The notes beneath the pieces are model-generated. The model saw only the letters and a list, made by a program, of their open reading frames with translations, had not been told where the DNA came from and made no database searches. The position numbers and the translations under genes were made by a program. Of a stretch of DNA of 64,000 nt, positions 1 through 11,297 are shown piece after piece (the first letter of the stretch is position 1; each line of letters begins with the position of its first letter). The DNA is from Batkoa obscura (lineage: Eukaryota > Entomophthoromycota > Entomophthoromycetes > Entomophthorales > Batkoaceae): assembly GCA_030770535.1 (NCBI GenBank), contig JASVEC010000045.1, positions 124,001 to 188,000 of the forward strand. Direction: 5' to 3'.

Positions 1-335
1 ACTTTATTTTTAATTATATGATATTATTGTATACAAGTTTAAAGTGTTTAGTATAATAATCGGACTCCAAACAAATATATAAGATGTATTCTATTGGCTA
101 CTCCCATTCTTTTATTTATGATTACTCCATGTATTCTATTTTCTTTGTTATTGCGACAAATTAAAGATTATCCATTTTCAGATGAGGAGTAAAGTCATTG
201 TCTATTTTTAAATTTAGTAGATTAATCCTTTTTTTAATAATAAAAATTATATTAAAATAATTAACTACTACCAGATAACTATTTTAATTTATAAGCTGAG
301 TAAAAATTCCATTTCTTATATTGTGAAATTGTAAA

Positions 336-436
336 TGGAGATGTATTTTTGTGTTTAAGAATTTTACTAACAAATTTTCCGCTTAAATAGTGCTTAAAAA
401 ATGAAAGAAGTAATGAAGTCAAAAAAAACACTCCCA
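336..436 (+). mobile_element. MITE copy 1 (TGGGGATGT family)
   Basis: A copy of about 101 bp that starts TGGAGATGT and ends ACTCCCA, giving imperfect terminal inverted repeats. It is flanked on both sides by AA, read as a 2-bp target-site duplication. The interior carries the family signature: TTTAAGAATTTTACTAACAA, then a stretch around AAATAGTGCTTAAAAAATG. It has no coding capacity. It lies 47 bp from a second, oppositely oriented copy. Confidence 0.85.
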
Positions 437-483
437 AATGTTATTTTTATAGTAATTAATATTTTATAGAATGAATTTTTACA

Positions 484-577
484 TAGGTGTATTTTTTTAG
501 CTTCATTTTTTCCTTTTCAAGCGTCATTTGAGTAGAAAAATTGTTAGTAAAATTCTAAATACAAAAATATAGCCTCA
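484..577 (-). mobile_element. MITE copy 2, degenerate, inverted
   Basis: A diverged copy of about 94 bp in the opposite orientation to copy 1, starting TAGGTGTA and ending GCCTCA. It is flanked by CA on both sides, an exact 2-bp match. Its ends differ more from the consensus than those of other copies, so it is probably an older insertion. Confidence 0.75.
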
Positions 578-1660
578 CATTTTAAAAAAGCTTGGATCTT
601 TCTTTATGGTTAAAAAACCTATATTTTAAATATCATTTGAGTTGTATACTAAACTACTATCATTTCATCAACTTGGTGTGTTCTTTGAGGTATTTAATTT
701 AAGCGCAAATTAGTTAAAATACATATTATCTTGAAAAGTACAAATCCTTTTTAAAATAGTTCTAAATTTCTTTAGTAGAATTAGATATTAATCTCTAGCA
801 AGTTAATATGAACATATACTTTTTTCAGGCTTTAAAAATGACAAAAGTTTATTATAATACTAAATTGATAATTAAAATAATAATTATGATAAAAATTAGT
901 TTATATACTAAATATGATAAATAAGCTAAGGTAGCAGCTTAGAATAATAGATGAGTATCACATCAAACTCGATTTCCTAAATCACGCTAACAATCTTGGA
1001 AAGTTCTATATTTATTGATACCTTATATTGATATAAAGAGGGTTTATAAAGATAATATACCTCTACACAAGCATTTAAAAGCCAGTATTAGTTTAAACAA
1101 AGTAATAACAAGAAGGATCTAGAAAACTATTAAAAGCAATAGCTAACTATAATAAATAAATTTATATTACTATTAATATAGGTAACAGCTTTAAAAACTA
1201 ATCACTGTTTTTGATTTTTACTTATTTGATCATGTTTTTGGTTGATTATCAAGTATATTTATGTGGTACCTAAAGTCATTTGCTTTATTATTATTCAATC
1301 ATGTAAATATCTTTTTTATTCTCTTAGCTAAGGTTTCTTTGTTACCTTGTTTCTTTGACAAAATAAACGTGAGAAGATGTGATCATTCCATTATTTTTAC
1401 CTAAAAAATTTAACACCTTTTTGATTAATTTAGTATCAATGTTAATTTCTTAAAATCTTATGATAAACATTCGACAAAATAACGCCCTGGTTTTTTTGCT
1501 CATGAAATAATAAACAAGAACAATTTACTAAATTTATCATTTATTATTCAACCTCAGTTAGCAAATCAATTGTCTATATTTTATTGAAGCCAGCTATAAA
1601 TAGGTTTACTTTTGTCTTTTAAGGTATTTTTTTGAGTATTGTAAACTATTAAATACCAAA

Positions 1661-2961
1661 ATGACATATATTCAACTTACAGGCCAAGGTATCACTCAAG
1701 AAATAAGGCCAGATGAAGCTAGTAATATATTATCAGCAAAATATAATTCTAAAATTGAAACCAATTCACTTGCAGCAAGTGGTCTATTAACTAAAACTCA
1801 AAAATTCAATACAGTAAAAGGAAAAAGAAAGTATGAAACCAATATTGAACTAAATGCAATAAATAACAACAAAAATGGGTATGAAACTCAAACTGAAGAT
1901 AATTCTTATTATATATATGACTCAGAATATGAAAATATGATGCAAAAGTTATATTTAGCAAAGTAAATTATTTTGCGATTATTAGTGTAATAGCTAAAAT
2001 TTTTATAGTTTGAAGATTGAAGATTTTGATATCCAAAAGGAGCCTATTGGTAAAGGTAGATTTGGAGAAATTTATTTAGCAAGACACAGAGAAGACAGAT
2101 ATATACTTGCTTTGAAATGTTTTAGAAAAGCTGAAATTGATAAAGAAAGAGAGAAAAGAGTACAAAGAGAACTTTCAATAAACAGTGAGCTAAATCATCA
2201 TCATATTTTACAGACATATGGCTATTTTTATGATGAAGAAATAATTTACTTGATGATGGATTATATTCCAGAGGGGGATTTATTTAGTGTTATTAGTAGA
2301 AATAGCAATGGGATAGATGAAATATTTTCAGCCGATTTTATATATCAAATTGCCACTGGGTTACAATACCTTCATAGACATAATATTATACATCGAGATC
2401 TTAAACCTGAAAACATAATGGTTAAAAACTATAAATTAATGTTATGTGATTTTGGAGATGCTACTAAAATTAAAAATAAAGAGTAATTTATATACATTAT
2501 AGTAAGTTGAGCTAATGTTTAAATAGATTACAAACAACCTTTTGTGGAACTTTGGATTATTTATCACCCGAAATTATTCTAAACATACCTTATTCATTTT
2601 CAACCGATATGTGGTCTTTGGGCGTAATTGTTTATGAGTTAATAGTTGGAAAGCCACCTTTTGAAAATGATTTGTTAAATGTGGATGAATATACAAGGCA
2701 GACACATAGGGACATTATAACATGTAATTATACAATTCCAGAATATGTATCAAAGGAAGCAAAAGATCTGATAAGAAAGGTAAATCATATTGTATAAATC
2801 TTTCTAGTTTATTAATTTATTTCCAGCTTTTAGTTATTGATCCTAGTAAAAGAATGACTGTTGATCAAGTTTTAAAACATCCATGGGTTAAAAGATATAC
2901 TCCTAACATTACTGAAAATACTGAAACTATATTCAAAAGAAAAAAATACGATAGCTTATAA
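1661..2961 (+). CDS. Aurora-like serine/threonine protein kinase (copy A)
   Basis: Four exons are inferred: 1661-1962, 2009-2482, 2527-2779 and 2827-2961, giving 387 aa. Residues 1-100 are a Ser/Asn-rich regulatory extension and the kinase domain follows. Visible motifs are the glycine loop GKGRFGEIY from about 115, catalytic Lys137 in ALK, HRDLKPEN with Asp231 and Asn236, and DFG at 248-250. TTFCGTLDYLSPE in the activation segment is close to the Aurora RRTTLCGTLDYLPPE pattern, and the C-lobe has WSLGV and YELIVGKPPFE. Aurora kinases phosphorylate mitotic substrates, but this protein is divergent: DFG is followed by DAT where Aurora usually has WSV. It is paralogous to the kinase at 60760-62218, sharing MTYI at the start and a phase-2 intron just before LKI-DDF/EDF. 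It has lost two introns that the paralogue keeps. The kinase call is firm; the Aurora assignment is by motif. Confidence 0.88.
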
Positions 2962-3028
2962 GCTACTTTTTGTTTATTATGTTAGATTTATTAATAAAAT
3001 TAGTTGTAATAATAATATAATTGTTTAT

Positions 3029-4923
3029 TTAAGGACCATAAACTAAAATCAAACCAAATTGAATTTGATATCTCCATTCTCTTTCAGATAATAATTTAAT
3101 TAAATGTGGTTTGATCTTAGATTTGCCATCTTTAGAATGAATTCCAATACCAGTGATGAACTGTAATGGCTGAACTTTAGTAGTAGTATTGTCTATAATT
3201 ATAAGTTAATATTATAAAATTTTTGCTACTAAAAACTATTTCTTACGTCTGATTAAGCTCGACTCTAGCTCATACCACTCATCTAATGCACCATGGATAA
3301 TAGGTGTAGTTTGATTGATTGTAAAACCGTGAAGATCTAATTTATAACTAAAGTTATTTATTACTTTATAACAATAGCAGTATAACTATGAACTTACTTG
3401 CTACCCTTAATTATATTTCTTGCGCAATTATAACATAGCGAAGGGATCAATTTGTCATAATCACGAGCCTTAAAATCATGTATAAACAAATAAATAATTG
3501 TGATATAGCATTACCTGATTTGAATAGTAGTAAGCAATCCCATTTTTTCCTACTTTGTTTCTTTCTTTATAGGCACTTTGTGCCTTTACTAAATTACTTC
3601 TTCTTTCATTGTTTAGTTTGTCAACTACTTCTTTTAATTCCATCAAATTATGAACTGAACTTAATTTTATATTAACTAACAACTCATTCCTTTCAATATA
3701 ATTATATTCCTTCTCAAATGTTTTTACTTGTTTTTTATTATATACCACATTTTTATTGTTACTTTCTTTTACACTTTTGTTCCCTAGTTTGATTAGTAAC
3801 CCATTTTTAAACCTTTCCTTTTTCTTTTTTACTATATCATCTTCAATCAATGGTTCATCACCTATGGCTGCAGAATTCAAGTTATTATTTGAGTCTAAAT
3901 CTAAAAACATAATATTGTCAACAATGAGATCATGTTTACGGTATTTTACATAATAAAATATTAATAATATTTCTAAGTAAAATGGAAACCTTAATTTTAA
4001 TTTGTTAATTTGCTGTTCATTAAATTCCATTAATTTAGTACTGTTACTATCCTCATGGATTTTATTTTTTTGATTTAACAACTCCATAATGACGCTTAAT
4101 TTGCCTTGGTTATAATAAATAATTTCGCATATCTTAAATAAATTAATTTCCCTGTAAACATCTTTGATAACCTCAATTTTGTAGTTTAATTCTTTCCATT
4201 CGTTATAATTCCATAATTCAAAATTATTGATGTTTATTTCTTCCCTTTCTTTCATAAAATTTTTTTTCTTGCTTTTCTTATTCTTTTTATTATTCTTGTT
4301 AGTATATTTATTGTCCCCATCGTCATTATTTATAAATTGATATGTTACTCCATCACTAACTTGCTTTAACTTATCATCTTTAGTTGCAATTTTGATGGAC
4401 AAATCCTCTGATAATCCCACATTCTGTTGTATATAGCTATAGCTTAGATAACTTTCAATTGCCAAATCCGTGTCCAAGTTATTTTCTTTAAGGATTTTTG
4501 ATAAGGTTTCTTCTTTTTCGTTCGGGAAACATGTCTTTAAAAAATTTATTCCTGAGTCTTTACTTTCAGTTTTCTGCGTTTCATCTTTTATACTGTCAGC
4601 TTAATAAAAGTAACAAAAACTTCCAAGATTACCTTCTCTATTTTCTCCATCTTCATGCCCTTCACCGTTATCTACTTCCAATCCGTTATCAAAATTAATA
4701 CACAACAGTTCATTAACTGCTTCATCAAAACTATTACAGTTTTTATAAACTTTCTCAATCATCTCCATTTCTAATGGTGGGCAAAACATTATCTAAAGAA
4801 ATCAAATAAATCAACCAAATACTTTAATATTAATAACAACTACTATTTATATCAAATGCTTTATTCAATATTTTAGTCTATTATTATTACTTTTAAATCT
4901 TCAATTTCTTCACTAGCACTCAT
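3029..4923 (-). CDS. CUE / DUF1771 / Smr-domain endonuclease, Cue2/N4BP2-type
   Basis: Six exons are inferred in transcript order: 4891-4923, 4633-4792, 3515-4584, 3398-3468, 3247-3347 and 3029-3192, giving about 532 aa. The N-terminus has two CUE-like helical segments, one from EKVYKNCNSFDEAVNELL and one with FLKTCFPNEKEETLSKILKE. A low-complexity Lys/Asn stretch follows. Near the C-terminus is a DUF1771-like region (RSNLVKAQSAYKERNKVG), then an Smr domain with LDLHGFT and, in the last exon, ITGIGIHSKDGKSKIKP, which matches the G-x-G-x-H-S signature. Proteins with this order (yeast Cue2, worm NONU-1, human N4BP2) cleave mRNA at stalled, collided ribosomes, with CUE domains binding ubiquitin. 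The start was chosen because exon 1 splices in phase onto MFCPP. The role is inferred from domain order. Confidence 0.8.
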
Positions 4924-5327
4924 TTTATCTTTTAATTAAAAAATGAAAAATTGTTCTTTTTCTAATCTCGATCTCGCTTTTTATTTTGAATCGATCACAA
5001 GAGAATAAGTCTAATAAAGTTGCAATAAATTCTAAGATAGCCAAGTAATTATGTAATAATAGCTGAAGAGAGGTATGATAACAAGAGTTTTGAATATTCT
5101 TATTTATAGCAAAATATCTTAAATTTTGTTTATATAATATTATTTAGGTAAGATTATTTATGAGTCTTGAAATCTTTATTTATAGCTAAATACTTGAATT
5201 CTTAAAAAAAGTATTATTTAATAAAGATCGCCAAATAAAGATCGCTTATAAAGATAGTAACACTTAAATGATATTAGTTATGCTAAACCCCAATAGAATT
5301 TCGAAAAAAATGTAAATTTTATTATTG
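4924..5327. other. intergenic, with short direct repeats
   Basis: No gene is visible. Two short direct repeats stand out: a phrase resembling TATTTATAGCTAAATA near 5100 and again near 5178, and AATAAAGATCGC occurring twice in close succession around 5219-5246. They could be remnants of small local duplications. They show no terminal structure of a transposon. Confidence 0.4.
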
Positions 5328-6230
5328 TTAACTCCTAATAAATAATTTTTTAAAAGATTTTGAGGTTTTTTTAGCTTCTGAAGCAATCCCTGTGTGTGTA
5401 AATAAAATAACTATCGAGTTCATAACAATCCCAATAAGAAAAGCTAATGAGGCAATATAATGCGAAACGCTAGAAATACTCTTATTCTCTATAGCACTAG
5501 GGTAACGAAATATGCCTTCTAAAAAAAAGGCAACAATGGAGCAAACCATACATATTCCATAAATGAATAATGAAGTAAATATTTTAATTACTGCATTTTG
5601 GAATACTTCACTTCGATGCTTTAATGATCCTTCTCCAGCGTGATTTAGTTTAATAAAAACTTTTGTATTGTTTACTTGTCTTGTTATCTGGTAGTAGCAT
5701 CCTATTATAATGATTAGGTTGATCGTAGTAATAATCATAAGATAAAAATAGGTAAAGCTTGATAAAATAGAGTTTGCAATATTAAGTACACAAGTGAATT
5801 CTGACAGAGTAGGTGTAAAGCCATCGATACTAGCGCTACTAATTAACAATGAAATAAATATTAAACAGGAGGTTGCTAAATAGGAGAATAAAATCTTGGT
5901 GGTCTTTAATTTCACAAATAAGGACAGCCTTTCAATAGCTAAAAATGCGCTCAATGCAATTTCAAAGAAAAATACAATGGAAGTAATAGTTCCACTTAGG
6001 TTACAGCCAACTCTGGTTTCAATAAGCCCATGGTCATAAAACTTTGAGTAAATCAAATCGATTATTAATGGTAATGGACCAAAATATTCTATAGCAGCTA
6101 TCATAATAATTAAAGGAATATCTTTAGATTTTTTAGGAACCTTGGATGCGAATACAATTAAAAAGGAGTTGGTTATAAGAGCTATCAGTGTGGTTAACAC
6201 CAGTATAAAATTGAGTAAAGTAACCTCCAT
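5328..6230 (-). CDS. rhodopsin-like seven-transmembrane receptor (copy 1)
   Basis: A single-exon gene of 300 aa with seven hydrophobic segments at about 5-29, 37-61, 80-102, 112-132, 151-178, 214-238 and 256-279. Two cysteines at 76 (start of TM3) and 147 (second extracellular loop) fit the conserved class-A disulfide. The DRY position at the end of TM3 reads Glu-Arg-Leu (100-102). A classical NPxxY in TM7 is not visible; the segment reads GIVMNSIVILF. It is probably a plasma-membrane sensory receptor, with no ligand predictable. The neighbour at 7458-8432 is a clear tandem paralogue in the same orientation. A TATA-like run, TATATATAAC on the minus strand, lies about 50 bases before the ATG. 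Confidence 0.8.
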   Translation of the reverse strand: MEVTLLNFILVLTTLIALITNSFLIVFASKVPKKSKDIPLIIMIAAIEYFGPLPLIIDLIYSKFYDHGLIETRVGCNLSGTITSIVFFFEIALSAFLAIERLSLFVKLKTTKILFSYLATSCLIFISLLISSASIDGFTPTLSEFTCVLNIANSILSSFTYFYLMIITTINLIIIIGCYYQITRQVNNTKVFIKLNHAGEGSLKHRSEVFQNAVIKIFTSLFIYGICMVCSIVAFFLEGIFRYPSAIENKSISSVSHYIASLAFLIGIVMNSIVILFTHTGIASEAKKTSKSFKKLFIRS

Positions 6231-7457
6231 GTTGTGAAAGCTAATAATATTAAATGAAATAGTATATAATGTTGATCGTTATATATACACTACATACCGT
6301 TTCTTTAATTTATCTAGGTTTAATAGCTTGATTTTTATCCTAGTCAAATGTTCTAGATATTAAATATAGAAAAAGTTCAAACCTACTTTTATGGATTTGT
6401 AAACTTTTATATCCAGATAACCAAACCATTTTATTTCATTGGTTGATATACGAGTGCCTTCTTGTTTACACTACCATGAACCTTAGCCACATGATTAATG
6501 TTGCTGCCTTTATTTAGAAGAAATGATAAAAAAGCCTTTTAGGATTTTTTTCTAAATAAAGGCAGGAATATCAATGATGTAGCTAAAGTTTGTCGTAGTG
6601 TAAGAATTTAACCAATAAGTCGTTCAACCTTTTTATTGCATAGAAGTGGTCAAACAATGAAACAAAAAGGGTGTTCCTATATGGAACTTTAAGCAATATT
6701 ACTATGCTTTGTTTAAAGGTGTAATAAGGAAATTTCAATCCTGTGCCTGAATAGTTTAAACTAAAATTAGTAACATTGAGTTTATCATGTTTTATAAGAC
6801 AAGCCTTTATTTTTAGTGCCACATTGTTTACTTTTAATGGCTTATTAGTCACTTATTGAGTTTAAATATTATATTTATAACCATATTGAAAATCCTATAA
6901 GTGCTAGAAATTTGGGCAGGCTGATAAAAGGTTTTTTCATAAAACAATCTTGAAATTAAATAAAATAAGCATATGTAAGTATAACTATTCTAACCCCAAC
7001 CTAAGGTGATTTAAACTTGAACAATCAAATTTTTAATACTTTCCTTTTTTGCTTATTACATGAGATTATTTTGGTAGCATTAGTTTTTTGTTCAAATTTC
7101 ATATAAACTGTGACCAAAGCTAATATTGATTTGGGGGTGTTTTTTTTGACTTCATTATTTTTTCCATTTTCTTAGTGCTATTTAAGCGGAAAATTTGTTA
7201 GTAAAATTCTTAAACGCAAAAATACATTCCCATTTAGTATAATGATTTTTTCGTTTAGTCTTGGTTTGAATTACTATTGAAAAGTTTTCTTATCAGCCTA
7301 GTTTGAATTTCTAACCTATATATCCATAGTAGGGTGAAAATTTTGTCCGAAAGAAAAGGAACTAAAACTCGGTTTAAAGTTAAAATAATTATCTGATAGT
7401 ACTTAAAAAGTATAATAGACAACAATTTTAAGTATTATAGTTTAATAAAAAATCTAA
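6231..7457. other. intergenic between the two receptors
   Basis: This stretch holds the promoter of the first receptor gene and one MITE at 7132-7232. A sequence of about 90 codons near 6583-6852 is open on the minus strand but has no recognisable features, and I do not call it a gene. Nothing else is apparent. Confidence 0.5.
7132..7232 (-). mobile_element. MITE copy 3
   Basis: A 101-bp copy starting TGGGGGTGT and ending CATTCCCA, flanked by TT on both sides. The interior reads the family consensus in reverse orientation, with GACTTCATTATTTT and later GTTAGTAAAATTCTTAAACG. Confidence 0.88.
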
Positions 7458-8432
7458 TCAAGATAGTTGTATAAATAATAATATATATAGGTAATTGCAA
7501 TAACCTAATATAAGTATACAAATTTTATTATTATTTTTTAGAAATAAATTTTTAAAAGACCTAAAAGCTTTTCTAGATTCTATAGCAACTCCCGTATGTG
7601 TAGTTAAGATCACAATTGAGCTCATAATAATACCAATAAGAAAAGCCAACGTAGCAGTATAATATGAAATGGTAGAATAGTGCTTATTCTGTATGACACT
7701 GGGATAAAGAAAGATACCTTGCAATAAAAAAAAAATGGTGGAACAAATCATAGCTATTCCATAAAGGAATAGTGTGATATATATTTTTGTTACAGCGTTT
7801 TGAAATATCTTACTCCTATATTTGAATGCTTCATTTCCAAAACTACTTAAATTGACAAATTCTTGTGTACCATTCACTTTCTTTGTTATATAATGATAAC
7901 AGCCTATTATAATGATTAAATTGATTGTAGTAGTAACCATAAGGTAAAAATAGGTAAAAATTGATAAAATGGAATCTGTAATGTTAAGCACGCAAGTAAA
8001 ATCGGTTAAAGTGGGTATAAAGCCATTGGTACTAGCACTTCCAACTAGTAGTGGCATAAACAGTAAACAAGAAATTGCTAAATAATAGAATAAAACTTTA
8101 ACAATTCTTGATTTTATAAACAAAGATAGCCTTTCAACAGCTAAAAAGGCACTTAATACAATTTCAAAAAAATAGACAAAGGAGGTCATAGCACCACTCA
8201 AATTACAACCAGCTTTAGTTTCAATGAGACCATATCCATATAATTTTGAGTAAACTAAATCGATTATGATTGGTAGCGGGCCGAGATATTCTATAGAAGC
8301 TATCATAATAATCAAAGGGATATCTTTGGTTTTTTTTAGAATCATAGATGCAAATGCTATTAAAAATGAGTTGACTGTAAAAGCTACTAGTGTTGTCAAA
8401 ACCAGTATAAGGTGAAATAGAGTAACTTCCAT
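7458..8432 (-). CDS. rhodopsin-like seven-transmembrane receptor (copy 2)
   Basis: A single-exon gene of 324 aa and a tandem paralogue of the receptor at 5328-6230. Long stretches are near-identical, such as KDIPLIIMIA and NLIIIIGCYY/NLIIIIGCYH. The same seven hydrophobic segments, the Cys pair around 76 and 147, and a Glu-Arg-Leu at the DRY position are present. The C-terminus is about 24 residues longer than that of copy 1 and ends in a hydrophobic tail (ILILGYCNYLYILLF). This tail may be an eighth membrane segment, or read-out into former intergenic sequence after loss of the ancestral stop. A TATA-like TATATAAAG lies about 50 bases upstream of the ATG on the minus strand. It is probably a plasma-membrane receptor of unknown ligand. 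Confidence 0.8.
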   Translation of the reverse strand: MEVTLFHLILVLTTLVAFTVNSFLIAFASMILKKTKDIPLIIMIASIEYLGPLPIIIDLVYSKLYGYGLIETKAGCNLSGAMTSFVYFFEIVLSAFLAVERLSLFIKSRIVKVLFYYLAISCLLFMPLLVGSASTNGFIPTLTDFTCVLNITDSILSIFTYFYLMVTTTINLIIIIGCYHYITKKVNGTQEFVNLSSFGNEAFKYRSKIFQNAVTKIYITLFLYGIAMICSTIFFLLQGIFLYPSVIQNKHYSTISYYTATLAFLIGIIMSSIVILTTHTGVAIESRKAFRSFKNLFLKNNNKICILILGYCNYLYILLFIQLS

Positions 8433-8483
8433 ATTGAATCGATTGATTTTATTAAATGATAATGAAAAAATTCCTAAAGCCCC

Positions 8484-8491
8484 TTTATATA
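8484..8491 (-). promoter_or_regulatory. TATA-like element of receptor copy 2
   Basis: TATATAAAG on the minus strand about 50 bases before the start codon at 8432. The receptor paralogue has a TATA-like run at the same distance from its own ATG, so the two promoters look co-inherited. Confidence 0.45.
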
Positions 8492-9213
8492 GCTATATAG
8501 ATTATATATTTTTTAATATATTAAGATTTAATAATTTATACTTTGCTTCGGCAAATGTTCTGAAAATAAACATTAAGTTGAACCTCACTATACTTTTATA
8601 AACTCTATATTTATTGACTTTATAGTAAAATAAATTATGTTCTATTAACCTATATGGAACTTTAAGTGTTGTCACTACAATTTATGAATTGTAAGTACTC
8701 AAAATTTTAATTACATGCTTGAGAAATAAGGGTGAAATTGCGATTTCTCCATGAAAAATAAAAGCTTGGCTCCTAATATTATATTGAACATGTTATATTT
8801 TTCTCTAGTCTTTATTCATAAAGGCTCAATTACGAGTTTTAAGTATTCAGTTGAGTATTTTATACGCTATTCTTATAACTGTTTGTAGGTCAAACAGCAC
8901 CTTTATTATTAAATAGGTTACTCCCTTTTTGCCTCAATTTTAAAGAAAATTCATTCTCCTTTTTTATTTGACATTATACCATAAAGTAACTCTTATATAA
9001 TGAACTCATTATTTTACTTTGTGATATTAAATAAGAAGTAGTATATCTCAAAAGCTTTACTTTTTGGTTGCTAACATTGTAGTATTGTAATCTGATGATT
9101 ATCTAAATAAAGCTTCTATTAGTGTTTATGTACTAATAAAAACCATTAGTTATTGAAAGCAAAAGATTTATTTTGAAAGATTATAATATTTGTAAATGCA
9201 AAGGCTAATAAAA

Positions 9214-9313
9214 TGGAGATGTTTTTTTGGCTTCATTATTTTTTCCATTTTTAAGCGCTATTTGAGTGGAAAAATTATTAATAAAATTTTTGAACAAAAA
9301 AATACAGCCCCCA
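9214..9313 (-). mobile_element. MITE copy 4
   Basis: A 100-bp copy starting TGGAGATGT and ending CAGCCCCCA, flanked by AA on both sides. The interior matches the consensus in reverse orientation, including TTTAAGCGCTATTTGAGTGG with a one-base difference. Confidence 0.85.
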
Positions 9314-10230
9314 AATTCACACTAGCATTTTTACAAAAATGAATTAATAAGCTAACAAAAAGGCAGTATATAGAATATTCTTGTTTAAAATAATGATTTC
9401 CACTTATATATCGGACAATGTTTTCGATGTTATAGTTTAAAAGTGTTAATAAAACATAGATACAACCCTATGTAACTTTTAGATCAAAATACTTTTCATT
9501 TTTTACATTGATTAATTATAACATCCATATATCTTTATAGTATACTAATTATTTATTGATAAATATGGTTAAAATAATCTGGACAGCACTTTTGTAATGA
9601 ATACTCTATTTGTTTATCTACAGCTATAGTTAACCTCAAAATCAAAATGGTCGTTTAAAATAAATGAAAGACTAAAAGCTTATAGTTAATAAAACTTTAT
9701 AGCCCTTGCACCTATAGAAATACTTGACATATTTGATTGTCATCATTTAATGCATATGATATTATCACAACTTGAAAAATGTCAAAAGGATGATAACAAT
9801 ATAATACTATATCAAATCATTCTTGAGATTAATTTTAAGTATAAAGAGATATGTATATTGTTTATTAATAGGCCATAAATAAACTGGTAAAATAAGTATT
9901 CCATAACAAAAACAATTAGAAAACAAGTTTATAATAGTTTAATTTAATTGATAAAATAAAATGTGTTGGCCTTAGACAAAGAAAATTTTAATTAAAATTT
10001 TAATTAAAAACATATCAAGAGCTTAAGAAGAATCAATATAATCAAAACAAAGAAATAATTCAATCTAATTTAATAGCTAATTTAATAATTCTTTGATATA
10101 AAACAATGGCCTTTAATCAAAATAAAACAAAATTTAATAAAGGATCGAGAAATTCGAAAAGTATAAATATAAGTATAAAAAACTTTTAATAAAATTACAC
10201 TAAAAAATCTGATATCGTAAACTTAAAGAA

Positions 10231-11297
10231 ATGTCTCAATCAACTCATAAACACAGCATCTGTTTATTAATGGGAAATAGCCACCTAGGTAACTATTTAG
10301 CACTGGAACTAATAAATTAACTAATTTTTTATTAAAGGCTTAAAATTCATTGACTTATTGACCAAGAAACACACAAATGAATACGAAGAATTACTCGTTG
10401 GTGTTTATGAGATCAAGGATGAATTCAAGAAACATTTAAAAGATAAAAAGATCAAATTAATTGAAATCAATGATAAAGAACAAAAAGAGTTAAAAGAGCA
10501 CTTAAATCAAAAGCAACACATTGTGGTAATCCCGCCTAAAAAGCATGATCAAAGTTTACTTTATTCTACTTTAAAATTACTCGATGAGATTCAACCACAT
10601 TATCTTGGGATGGTATCTTGGATCGGAGCCAAACATTCAGAAGGCAAAATGATGTCGCAGATGTACGCAATCGAGAAGTGTATTACAGCTATTAAATCTA
10701 AATATCGCTGTATTTTGCAGTAAGTTAAAACAATGTTTATAAAAGTGGATCTAATTATTAAAATTGTTATTAGTTGTGATTTGTTCCAAGATGAACTTAA
10801 GCTCCAAGCCCCAGCTATGCAAGATAAAGGTAAGATGGTATTCTCCTTTGGAGATAAAAAATTTGCGCCTGTTTACTCCCAGGATATTGCAATAGCACTC
10901 ATTAAGTTATTAATGAGTAAGACTGAGGAGTTAGTCGAAGGAGAGGTTCATTATAAACAATTTAATGGTAAATAATATTATAAAAGTAGGACATTAGCTA
11001 ATAATTTTAGGTCCCAAAAAGCTTAATGGTAAGAAATTGGTAGAAATTGCTTCTACTGTGTTAGATATGGACTATGAATATAAAAAAGCGGATCGTAAAG
11101 AAACTAAGAAAGTTTTAATGATGAATGAGCATGTAAGTGAAGATAAGATTGACTTATTACTTGACTATTATGACCTTGTTGCAAAAGGGTATGCTGAAAA
11201 CCCCTCCGATGATTTGAAGAAAGTTTTAAATATTGATCCTACCCCTGTTGATGTCTTTATTCAAGGCCATTCTAATTATTTCAAGCCACGTTCTTAA
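10231..11297 (+). CDS. NmrA-like NAD(P)-binding protein
   Basis: Four exons are inferred: 10231-10288, 10338-10719, 10774-10967 and 11011-11297, giving 306 aa. The N-terminus (HSICLLMGNSHLG) is a degenerate nucleotide-binding loop in the place of the usual GATGxxG. It is followed by strands resembling the NmrA/atypical SDR fold: HIVVIPP, then YLGMVSWIGA, then a helix MYAIEKCITAIKSKYRCIL, which aligns with the 'E..I..S...YTILRP' step of this family. GKMVFSFGDKKFAPVYSQDIAIAL aligns with the later 'GD.....V...DIA' motif. These proteins are redox sensors or NAD(P)H-dependent reductases. The weak glycine motif suggests a binding or sensing role more than a robust oxidoreductase. The substrate is unknown. 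Confidence 0.68.

Larger units (their letters stand above)
1..1660. other. intergenic DNA with two MITEs
   Basis: Apart from the two MITE copies at 336-436 and 484-577, I see no coding region, structural RNA or clear repeat here. The last 150 bases before the kinase start at 1661 presumably hold its promoter, but no convincing TATA element stands out. Confidence 0.5.
8433..10230. other. long intergenic region with one MITE
   Basis: About 1.8 kb with no supported gene on either strand. It contains MITE copy 4 at 9214-9313. The remainder is AT-rich and full of stops, and I saw no tRNA-like cloverleaf or tandem array. Confidence 0.5.

Noticed and set aside
336-577. The two adjacent inverted MITEs as one larger transposon with long inverted repeats
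   Set aside because: Each copy has its own matching 2-bp flank (AA and CA), so they are two independent insertions.
3478-3953. Plus-strand hydrophobic open frames opposite the Smr gene
   Set aside because: They are antisense shadows of Lys/Asn-rich coding sequence. Their Phe/Leu richness is a by-product.
6583-6852. 89-codon open frame on the minus strand between the receptors
   Set aside because: No domain, signal or splice extension, and biased low-complexity composition. A frame of this length is expected by chance.
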